From an uncultured Clostridia bacterium (GTDB taxonomy: Bacteria > Bacillota > Clostridia > Christensenellales > Aristaeellaceae): a stretch of 7,724 bases of DNA. The notes under the pieces were generated by a model. That model was not told the DNA's origin and searched no databases. It was given only the letters and a program-made list of their open reading frames with translations. Both the position numbers and the translations under genes were made by a program. Positions 1 to 5,469 of the stretch are shown piece after piece (the first letter of the stretch is position 1; the number at the start of each line of letters is the position of its first letter). The stretch spans positions 1 through 7,724 of the forward strand of contig CAMMGP010000047.1 in assembly GCA_946496415.1 (NCBI GenBank), written 5' to 3'.

Positions 1-59
1 ACCAGATCCGCAAGGGCGCGGCCACCAACGCCGTGCAGATCGCGGAATTGTTGCTATAA
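1..59 (+). CDS. asd: Aspartate-semialdehyde dehydrogenase, C-terminal end (partial)
   Basis: Only the last 18 full codons and the TAA stop (57-59) are in the window; the gene begins upstream. The frame starting at base 3 reads QIRKGAATNAVQIAELLL. This closely matches the conserved C-terminal helix of Asd proteins, which typically read (D/N)xLRKGAAxNAVQIAExL. The two bases before it (AC) fit the usual Asp or Asn codon. Asd reduces aspartyl-4-phosphate to aspartate-4-semialdehyde with NADPH, the branch point to lysine/diaminopimelate, threonine and methionine. A rho-independent terminator starts 20 bases after the stop, so asd is the last gene of its transcript. The identification rests on a short but very characteristic motif; the catalytic cysteine and nucleotide-binding parts are outside the window. 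Confidence 0.85.
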   Translation, partial: QIRKGAATNAVQIAELLL

Positions 60-78
60 GGAGAGGCGTCGCAAAATG

Positions 79-113
79 AAACGGACGTCGGAACGCACCG
101 ATGTCCGTTTTTT
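79..113 (+). terminator. Rho-independent terminator after asd
   Basis: An 11-bp stem pairs 81-91 (ACGGACGTCGG) with 98-108 (CCGATGTCCGT). It contains one G-U wobble, has a 6-base loop AACGCA and is followed by TTTTT at 109-113; A79-A80 can also pair with the first Ts. It ends the asd transcript and lies just before the -35 box of the next gene. Confidence 0.85.
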
Positions 114-120
114 GCTGCGC

Positions 121-149
121 TTGCGCCGCGCGTTTTGCCATGCTATAAT
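121..149 (+). promoter_or_regulatory. Sigma-A type promoter of the DIP1984-family gene
   Basis: A -35 box TTGCGC (121-126) and a perfect -10 box TATAAT (144-149) are separated by 17 bases. TG at 141-142 makes it an extended -10. Transcription would start near 156, giving a leader of about 25 bases that holds the AGGGAGGG ribosome-binding site (166-173). The promoter follows the asd terminator directly, so the downstream gene is its own transcription unit. Confidence 0.8.
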
Positions 150-180
150 GTTGGCAGAAAACGACAGGGAGGGTTTGGCG

Positions 181-636
181 ATGAAACTCGCGGAGGCATT
201 GCAGGAGCGCGCGGACGCCAAGCGCTTGATCGCGCGGCTGAATACGCGGCTGGCGGCGAACGCCGTGGCGCAGGAGGGCGAAGCGCCCGCCGAGGACCCC
301 TCGGAGTTGCTGAAGGCGTTGGACGGCTGCCTTGCGCGCATGGAAACGCTGATGGCGAAGATCAACCTCGTCAACAGCGCCACCGTGGTCGGCGGCCGCA
401 CGCTCACGGAGATGATCGCCCGGCGCGACTGCCTGCGCGAGCGCATTTCCGCCTATCAGAAACTCATTGACGCCGCCAGTCAGAGCGTGCAGCGCATGGG
501 GCGCGCGGAGATACGCATTGTGCGGACGGTGGACGTGCGCGCGCTGCAAAAGCAGGTGGACGCGCTCTGCGCCGAGCAGCGGCGGCTGGACAACGAGATC
601 CAGCAGGCCAACTGGATGACGGAGATCGACCTGTAA
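181..636 (+). CDS. DIP1984-family protein (function unknown)
   Basis: This encodes a 151-residue, largely helical, charged protein with no signal peptide or membrane segment, so it is probably cytoplasmic. It matches the family named after Corynebacterium DIP1984, sometimes annotated as septicolysin. Matching parts are an N-terminal MKLAEAL with a helix, a QEGEAPAEDP segment at about 31-40, INLVNSAT at 61-68, GGRTLTEMIARRDCLRERI at 71-89, a TVDV-LQKQVDAL stretch and a C-terminal IQQANWMTEIDL (140-151). The heptad-like helices suggest coiled-coil or oligomeric packing. The ATG at 181 is chosen because AGGGAGGG sits 7 bases before it and the promoter places the transcript start near 156. An in-frame ATG at 76 lies inside the asd terminator and upstream of this promoter. 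The family has no established biochemical function that I can state. The length is typical of the family. Confidence 0.85.
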   Translation: MKLAEALQERADAKRLIARLNTRLAANAVAQEGEAPAEDPSELLKALDGCLARMETLMAKINLVNSATVVGGRTLTEMIARRDCLRERISAYQKLIDAASQSVQRMGRAEIRIVRTVDVRALQKQVDALCAEQRRLDNEIQQANWMTEIDL

Positions 637-961
637 GCGCGGTCGGGACGGTAGTTTGCCGGGGCGAATGCGATCTCTGCGGCTGAGAATGAGCCGTTGC
701 AGCAGCGCCGTGGGCAGGCGTGGGGGTTGTTCCCCCGGCATCGTCAATCATGCCCGGACAGCGCACGAGCGCACAAAAATCGCGCATGTTCACCACCAAG
801 CATTGACCGGCGGGCGAGGGCGGGAACGGGGCTGCCCGCGCTTTGGAACGGCGGGCGTTGTTTGCCGCAGCGCCCGCCGTTTTTCTGCCATCGCTGCTTT
901 TCGCGCGCGGGCGCGAGAGTGTCTTGCTCTGTTTGCGCTAGAATGGATGGGGGTGTCGCCG
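637..961 (+). other. Intergenic region with several GC-rich hairpins
   Basis: There is no credible gene here: the reading frame continuous with the downstream gene is Arg/Ala-rich with no family resemblance. The stretch holds short inverted repeats: CGGCT/AGCCG around 679-695, GGGGG-TTGTT-CCCCC (722-736) and GGCAT/ATGCC (737-754). A strong terminator follows at 847-884. No clear promoter was seen inside it, so 637-884 is most simply a long 3' untranslated region of the DIP1984-family gene. A small structured RNA cannot be excluded. The part after the terminator (885-961) must contain the promoter and ribosome-binding site of the polyferredoxin gene, but no convincing -35/-10 pair is visible. 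Confidence 0.5.
847..884 (+). terminator. Rho-independent terminator upstream of the polyferredoxin gene
   Basis: A perfect 10-bp GC-rich stem pairs ACGGCGGGCG (848-857) with CGCCCGCCGT (871-880). A847-T881 extends it, the loop is 13 bases and the T run is 880-884. It should end the transcript that comes from the DIP1984-family gene, isolating it from the next gene. Confidence 0.85.
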
Positions 962-1789
962 GTGCTGAAAAAATACGCCATGCCGCTGGGCATCTGGCTA
1001 TTGTTCGCCGCCATAGCCGTGGGGCTGTGGTTGGGGCTTAAAAATATCTTCTATCTCTTTAATTTCCTCTACATCGGCACGGGGCTGGCCGCAGGCCTGG
1101 CGCTGTTTGCGCAGGGAAAGAAGTGGGCGCGCAACGCCGTGCAGTGGGTGGTGGGGCTGTATCTGCTCGTATTCCTCGGCGCATTCGGGCGGGAGAACAT
1201 GCAGATCGAGGGCTTCTGGTACTACCTGTTCCTCGGCGTGTTCGAGGCGGCCACCATCCACTACGCGGTGGCGAAGATCTTCGGGCCGCTCATCTTCGGG
1301 CGCGGCTTTTGCGGCTACGCCTGCTGGACGGCGATGGTGCTCGATCTGCTGCCCTTCAAGGCGCAGGCGGGGCCGCGGCGGCGTTGGAGGGGTGTGCGCT
1401 ATATTGCCTTTGCCGCTTCGCTGCTGTTTGTTTCGGCGCTGTTCTTGTTTGGCGTGCATGGCAAGGCGGAAATCATGTGGTACGCCTTTGGGGGCGGCAA
1501 CGCCCTCTACTACGCCGTGGGCGTAGCGCTGGCCTTTGTCTGTCGGGACAACCGCGCCTTTTGCAAGTACGTCTGCCCGGTGACGGTGTTTTTGCGTCCG
1601 GCGAGCCGTTTTGCGCTTTTGCGCGTGCGCGTGGACGAGGCCGCGTGCATCTCCTGCGGCAAGTGCCGCCGCCTTTGCCCCATGGGGCTTGCCATAAGCG
1701 ACGCAAAGAAGCGACGAAAGAACGCCGCGGACTGTATTCTCTGCCTGCGCTGCGTGGAGGAATGCCCGCAAAAGGCACTGAAGTTCTGA
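962..1789 (+). CDS. NapH-like membrane 4Fe-4S protein (polyferredoxin)
   Basis: This encodes a 275-residue integral membrane iron-sulfur protein. About six hydrophobic segments fill residues 7-190, followed by a C-terminal ferredoxin domain with two 4Fe-4S motifs: C229-x2-C232-x2-C235-x3-C239-P and C258-x2-C261-x2-C264-x3-C268-P. Two further cysteine pairs lie at membrane edges, GRGFCGYAC (C117, C121) and CKYVCP (C201, C205). This arrangement is typical of the NapH/MauN/CcoG/NosR-type polyferredoxins that pass electrons across or along the membrane. The electron partner is not in the window, so its pathway is unknown; it may also act as an assembly or redox-maintenance factor. The start is uncertain. 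GTG at 962 is preferred because GGATGGGGG lies about 8 bases before it and the product begins MLKKYA before the first membrane segment. ATG at 947 (no ribosome site) and ATG at 980 are alternatives. Confidence 0.8.
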   Translation: MLKKYAMPLGIWLLFAAIAVGLWLGLKNIFYLFNFLYIGTGLAAGLALFAQGKKWARNAVQWVVGLYLLVFLGAFGRENMQIEGFWYYLFLGVFEAATIHYAVAKIFGPLIFGRGFCGYACWTAMVLDLLPFKAQAGPRRRWRGVRYIAFAASLLFVSALFLFGVHGKAEIMWYAFGGGNALYYAVGVALAFVCRDNRAFCKYVCPVTVFLRPASRFALLRVRVDEAACISCGKCRRLCPMGLAISDAKKRRKNAADCILCLRCVEECPQKALKF

Positions 1790-1826
1790 AACGGCGCTCT
1801 CCTCGCGCATATTTAACCCACTTTGC

Positions 1827-1856
1827 TTGACATTCTGGCGGCAAATGGTCTATAAT
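1827..1856 (+). promoter_or_regulatory. Consensus promoter of the leuS T-box transcript
   Basis: A perfect -35 TTGACA (1827-1832) and a perfect -10 TATAAT (1851-1856) are separated by 18 bases. Transcription would start at about A1863, just before Stem I of the T-box leader. A strong constitutive promoter feeding a leader that attenuates is the usual design for T-box genes. Confidence 0.9.
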
Positions 1857-1862
1857 CTCACC

Positions 1863-2083
1863 ATAGCGAAGATGGGAAGCAGTAGGCTTTTTTCGCGCCC
1901 CAAGAGAGCCGCCGGAAGGTGCGAGGCGGCGGCGCGCGGAGCCGAACTCGTCCCGGAGCGTCGCGGCGAGAGCCGCGCGGACGCCTCCGTTAGCGGGCAG
2001 AAAGCGGGCCGTATGGCCAAAAAAGAGTGGTACCGCGAAAGGCAGCGCCTTCCGTCTCTTTGTGGACGGAGGGCTTCTATTTT
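1863..2083 (+). promoter_or_regulatory. T-box riboswitch leader, leucine specifier CUC, controlling leuS
   Basis: All main parts of a tRNA-sensing T-box are visible. In Stem I, GGGA (1874-1877) pairs with TCCC (1951-1954) and GGCTTT (1885-1890) with GGAGCC (1938-1943). Between these helices lies the specifier loop, with AGTA (1881-1884) on one side and GAA-CTC-G on the other, so the specifier codon is CTC (1947-1949), leucine. The distal part has AGAGAG (about 1903-1908), a GCCGCC/GGCGGC helix and a GGTGCGA terminal loop (1918-1924), which fit the AG-bulge and GGUGNRA motifs. A Stem II-like hairpin spans 1954-1989 and GGCC-GTAT-GGCC (2008-2018) is a Stem III-like hairpin. The T-box sequence AAAAAAGAGTGGTACCGCG is at 2019-2037. 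Its UGGU (2028-2031) complements the ACCA end expected for tRNA-Leu. The antiterminator pairs AAAGAG (2022-2027) with CTCTTT (2056-2061) and GCG (2035-2037) with CGT (2053-2055). Uncharged tRNA-Leu should stabilise it and permit leuS transcription. Confidence 0.95.
2047..2083 (+). terminator. Regulated terminator of the leuS T-box
   Basis: A 10-bp stem pairs GCCTTCCGTC (2047-2056) with GACGGAGGGC (2065-2074). It has one G-U pair, an 8-base loop and TTCTATTTT (2075-2083) behind it. Bases 2053-2056 and the loop are also the 3' strand of the antiterminator, so the two structures exclude each other. This is the off state when tRNA-Leu is charged. Confidence 0.92.
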
Positions 2084-2103
2084 GGAAAAGAGGAGCGCCG
2101 AAG

Positions 2104-4518
2104 ATGAAGAACATACCCGCCTATTCCCCGGACGCCGTGGAAAAGAAGTGGCAAAAGCACTGGGAGGACACCCACGCCTTCGCCGCGGAAAAATCGCATG
2201 AAAAGCCCAAGTTCTATCCCCTGATCGAGTTCCCCTACCCCTCGGGCGCGGGCCTGCACGTGGGCCATCCGCGCTCCAACACGGCCATGGACATCATCGC
2301 CCGCAAGCGCCGCATGGAGGGCTACAACGTGCTCTTCCCCATCGGCTACGACGCCTTTGGCCTGCCGACGGAGAACTACGCCATCAAGAACAAGATCCAT
2401 CCCGCCATCGTCACGGAAAAGAACATCGCCCGCTTCCGCGCGCAACTGAAGCGCATCGGCTTTTCCTTCGACTACGACCGGGAGATTTCCACCACCGACC
2501 CCAAGTACTACAAGTGGACGCAGTGGATCTTTCTGAAACTCTTTGAGCACGGCCTGGCCTACAAGATGGAGATGCCCATCAACTGGTGCACCTCCTGCAA
2601 GGTGGGCCTGGCCAACGAGGAAGTCGTGGGCGGGCGCTGCGAGCGCTGCGGCGGCGAAGTGGTGCGCAAGGTGAAATCCCAGTGGATGCTGCGCATCACC
2701 GACTACGCGCAGAAATTGCTCGACGGCCTGGACGACGTGGACTTCATCGAAAAGGTCAAGGTGCAGCAGCGCAACTGGATCGGCCGCTCCGAGGGCGCGG
2801 AAGTGGATTTCACACTCACCACCGGCGACAAATTGCGCATTTTCACCACGCGGCCGGACACGCTCTTTGGCGCGACCTACATGGTCATGTCGCCCGAGCA
2901 TCCGCTCATCGAGCAGCACAAGGCGCAGATCGAAAACTACGAGGAGATCGCCGCCTACCGCGAGGCCGCCGCGCGCAAGAGTGACTTTGAGCGCACGGAG
3001 CTCAACAAGGACAAGACCGGCGTGGAGATCAAGGGCATCCGCGCCGTCAACCCCGTCAACGGGCAGGAGATCCCCGTGTGGGTGTCCGACTACGTGCTGA
3101 TGGGCTACGGCACAGGCGCGATCATGGCCGTGCCCGCCCACGACGAGCGCGACTGGGAATTCGCCAAGAAGTTCGGTCTGCCCATCGTCGAGGTCGTGGC
3201 CGGCGGCGACGTGCAAAGCGCCGCCTACACCGACATACAGGACGGCGTGATGGTCAATTCCGGCATTTTGAACGGCCTGAAGGTCAAGGACGCCATTCGG
3301 ACCATCATCGACTGGTTGCAGGAAAAGGGCCTGGGCGAGCGCAAGGTCAACTACAAATTGCGCGACTGGGTGTTCTCCCGCCAGCGCTACTGGGGCGAGC
3401 CGATCCCGCTGGTCTACTGCGAGCACTGCGGCTGGGTGCCGCTGCCCTACGAGCAGCTTCCTTTGACGCTGCCCGAAGTGGAGAGCTACATGCCCACCGA
3501 CAACGGCGAAAGCCCGCTGGCGGCGATGACCGACTGGGTGAACACCACCTGCCCCAAGTGCGGCGGCCCCGCCAGGCGCGAGACCGACACCATGCCGCAG
3601 TGGGCCGGTTCGAGTTGGTATTTCCTGCGCTACATCGACCCCCACAACGATGATGAACTGGCCTCCATGGAGGAAATGAAGTACTGGCTGCCGGTGGACT
3701 GGTACAACGGCGGCATGGAGCACACCACGTTGCACCTGCTCTATTCCCGCTTCTGGCACCGCTTCCTCTACGACATCGGCGTGGTGCCCACGCCCGAACC
3801 GTATCAGAAGCGCACCAGCCACGGCATGATCCTCGGTGCGGACGGCGAGAAGATGTCCAAGTCCCGCGGCAATGTGGTCAACCCGGACCAGATCGTCGAT
3901 GAACTGGGCGCGGACGCCTTCCGCATGTACGAGATGTTCATGGGCGCGTTCGATCAGGCTATCCCCTGGTCCACGGAGGGCGCGCGCGGCTGCCGCCGCT
4001 TCCTCGACCGCGTCTGGCGGCTGATGGAGATGCTGACAGACTCCGACAAAGTCTCCTCGGACATGGCCTACGATGTCAACTTCACCATCAAGAAGGTCTC
4101 CGAGGACTACGAGCGCATGAAGTACAACACGGCCATCGCCCAGATGATGAGCCTGGTCAACGCCTTCTACGCTAAGGGCCAGGTGACGCGCGGCGAACTG
4201 CGCATCCTCTGCCTGCTTCTGAACCCCGTCTCCCCGCACATCACCGAGGAGATCAACGAACTGTGCGGCCTCGGGCCGGAACTGTTCCACTCGCCGTGGC
4301 CCAAGTACGACGAAAAGGCGCTCGTCAAGGAGACGGTGGAGATCGCCGTGCAGATCAACGGCAAGGTGCGCGGCCGGCTGGAGATCCCCGCCGACCTCAC
4401 CCGCGAGGGCGCGGAGGCCTACTTCGCCGCAAATGAGGACGTGCAGAAACTGCTGGGCGGCAAGGCCGTGCGCAAACTCATCTTCGTGCCGGGGCGGCTG
4501 GTAAACATCGTCTGCTGA
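2104..4518 (+). CDS. leuS: Leucyl-tRNA synthetase
   Basis: This is an 804-residue cytoplasmic class I synthetase that charges tRNA-Leu with leucine using ATP; the length equals that of typical Bacillus-type LeuS. The HIGH motif is HVGH (52-55) and the KMSKS motif is KMSKS (583-587). The editing (CP1) domain shows the threonine-rich TTRPDT (248-253) and the conserved aspartate in AHDERD (D347), so hydrolysis of mischarged tRNA should be intact. Two zinc-knuckle-like pairs are present: C162/C165 with C179/C182, and C439/C442 with C483/C486. The GSSWY (502-506) and GGMEHT segments of the catalytic core are also present. The ending VPGRLVNIVC is the usual tRNA-binding C-terminal domain. The HIGH region reads HVGHPRSNTAMD rather than the HPEGYTATD of B. 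subtilis, a subgroup difference. ATG 2104 is chosen for AGAGGAG (2089-2095) 8 bases upstream and because it follows the T-box terminator; an upstream in-frame start at 2062 falls inside that terminator. Confidence 0.98.
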   Translation: MKNIPAYSPDAVEKKWQKHWEDTHAFAAEKSHEKPKFYPLIEFPYPSGAGLHVGHPRSNTAMDIIARKRRMEGYNVLFPIGYDAFGLPTENYAIKNKIHPAIVTEKNIARFRAQLKRIGFSFDYDREISTTDPKYYKWTQWIFLKLFEHGLAYKMEMPINWCTSCKVGLANEEVVGGRCERCGGEVVRKVKSQWMLRITDYAQKLLDGLDDVDFIEKVKVQQRNWIGRSEGAEVDFTLTTGDKLRIFTTRPDTLFGATYMVMSPEHPLIEQHKAQIENYEEIAAYREAAARKSDFERTELNKDKTGVEIKGIRAVNPVNGQEIPVWVSDYVLMGYGTGAIMAVPAHDERDWEFAKKFGLPIVEVVAGGDVQSAAYTDIQDGVMVNSGILNGLKVKDAIRTIIDWLQEKGLGERKVNYKLRDWVFSRQRYWGEPIPLVYCEHCGWVPLPYEQLPLTLPEVESYMPTDNGESPLAAMTDWVNTTCPKCGGPARRETDTMPQWAGSSWYFLRYIDPHNDDELASMEEMKYWLPVDWYNGGMEHTTLHLLYSRFWHRFLYDIGVVPTPEPYQKRTSHGMILGADGEKMSKSRGNVVNPDQIVDELGADAFRMYEMFMGAFDQAIPWSTEGARGCRRFLDRVWRLMEMLTDSDKVSSDMAYDVNFTIKKVSEDYERMKYNTAIAQMMSLVNAFYAKGQVTRGELRILCLLLNPVSPHITEEINELCGLGPELFHSPWPKYDEKALVKETVEIAVQINGKVRGRLEIPADLTREGAEAYFAANEDVQKLLGGKAVRKLIFVPGRLVNIVC

Positions 4519-4543
4519 CGGCGAAAGGAACATAGTCTTAGCG

Positions 4544-4580
4544 GGGCGGCGCGCGATGGGGCTTCCCCACCGCGCCGCCC
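4544..4580 (+). other. Strong intergenic hairpin without U-tract between leuS and uppP
   Basis: A perfect 10-bp stem pairs GGGCGGCGCG (4544-4553) with CGCGCCGCCC (4571-4580). An inner TGGGG-CTT-CCCCA hairpin lies at 4557-4569. What follows is ATCCCCGAGAGGAGG, with no run of T, so it does not look like a standard intrinsic terminator. It ends only 7 bases before the uppP ribosome-binding site (4588-4595). It could pause polymerase, protect mRNA ends or modulate translation of uppP; this role is inferred only from position. Confidence 0.6.
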
Positions 4581-4601
4581 ATCCCCGAGAGGAGGAATAG
4601 C

Positions 4602-5402
4602 TTGAACGCCATACAGGGCCTGATTCTCGGCATCGTACAGGGCTTGACGGAGTTTCTGCCCATCAGTTCGTCGGGACATCTGCTGGTTTTGCAAAAGATC
4701 TTCGGCATCGACACCGACGGGCAACTCTTGCTCAACATACTGCTGCACCTGGGCACGCTGGTAGCGGTGTTCGCCGTTTACTGGCGGCGCATCTGGAATA
4801 TGCTCTGCCACCCCATCCAGTCGGAACTCAAGTGGCTGGTGGTGGCGACCATCCCCGCGGTGATCGCCGCGCTGGTGGTGGACTTTGACGCCGCCTTCGA
4901 GGGGCAGTTCATCATCTGGTCGTTCTACCTGACCAGTGTCGTGCTCGTTGCCGGCGATGTGATCGGCAAGTGGCGGCGGCGCAACCGGCGCGTACACAAG
5001 CGCGTGGGCGTCAAGGACGCGCTGACCATGGGCGTCATGCAGGCGGTGGCCATTCTGCCGGGCCTTTCCCGCTCCGGCTCGACCATCTCCGCGGGCGTGG
5101 CCAGCGGCCTTACGCGCAAGCGGGCGGCGGACTTTTCCTTCCTCATGTCCATTCCCGCCATCCTTGGCTCTCTGGTGCTGGAACTCAAGGGCGTGGTGCT
5201 CGACGGCGAACCCATTGGCGACATCACGCTGGTGCCCACGCTGCTGGGCGTGCTGGCGGCGGCGGTGTTCGGCTTCATCGCCATCAAGGGCATGCTCAAG
5301 CTCATCCGCCGCGTGAGCATGAAGTGGTTCGCGCTCTACACCTTCCTGCTGGGCACGTTCCTGCTGCTCGACAAATTCGTATTCAAGATCTGGATGATCT
5401 GA
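4602..5402 (+). CDS. uppP: Undecaprenyl-diphosphatase (UppP/BacA family)
   Basis: This is a 266-residue polytopic membrane protein that dephosphorylates undecaprenyl diphosphate to the monophosphate, recycling the lipid carrier of peptidoglycan and other wall polymers; overproduction in this family gives bacitracin resistance. The two signature regions are present. The first is QGLTEFLPISSSGH (13-26), with the Q13-x3-E17 motif and the conserved histidine H26. The second is PGLSRSGST (153-161), with S156, R157 and S158. About seven to eight hydrophobic segments run through the protein, ending in a hydrophobic C-terminal helix, and the length is normal for the family. The start codon is TTG at 4602, supported by AGAGGAGG (4588-4595) 6 bases upstream and by the family-typical N-terminus. 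It lies 83 bases after leuS with no good promoter in between, so it is probably at least partly co-transcribed with leuS. Confidence 0.95.
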   Translation: MNAIQGLILGIVQGLTEFLPISSSGHLLVLQKIFGIDTDGQLLLNILLHLGTLVAVFAVYWRRIWNMLCHPIQSELKWLVVATIPAVIAALVVDFDAAFEGQFIIWSFYLTSVVLVAGDVIGKWRRRNRRVHKRVGVKDALTMGVMQAVAILPGLSRSGSTISAGVASGLTRKRAADFSFLMSIPAILGSLVLELKGVVLDGEPIGDITLVPTLLGVLAAAVFGFIAIKGMLKLIRRVSMKWFALYTFLLGTFLLLDKFVFKIWMI

Positions 5403-5408
5403 GCGCAT

Positions 5409-5440
5409 ACAGCGCCCGCAGAAGGCAGGCGCTGTTTCTC
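5409..5440 (+). terminator. Possible weak terminator after uppP
   Basis: A perfect 8-bp stem pairs ACAGCGCC (5409-5416) with GGCGCTGT (5428-5435). It has an 11-base loop and is followed by TTCTC (TTT counting the last stem base). The T-tract is short and interrupted, so read-through into the following gene is likely. It may instead act as a partial terminator between uppP and the GpsA-like gene. Confidence 0.5.
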
Positions 5441-5469
5441 TACAATGCAACGACAAAGGAGGTCTTGAT

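Noticed and set aside
76..180. N-terminal extension of the DIP1984-family gene starting at ATG 76
   Set aside because: The ATG lies in the asd terminator and upstream of the mapped promoter. It has no ribosome-binding site and the extra 35 residues do not match the family.
939..944. TAGAAT as -10 box for the polyferredoxin gene
   Set aside because: There is no acceptable -35 at 16-18 bases, and the start point near 951 would cut off the ribosome-binding site.
656..946. 97-residue N-terminal extension of the polyferredoxin
   Set aside because: It spans a strong terminator (847-884) and encodes Arg/Ala/Gly-rich sequence without family likeness.
2077..4533. An 818-codon open frame on the minus strand, fully antisense to leuS
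   Set aside because: It exists because the GC-rich codon use of leuS removes stops from the complementary frame. Its translation is a Val/His/Asp/Leu-rich mirror with no domain, and LeuS on the plus strand has all its motifs.
5441..5446. TACAAT as a -10 box before the GpsA-like gene
   Set aside because: No -35-like sequence lies at the right distance, and the implied leader would be only about 17 bases; possible but unsupported.
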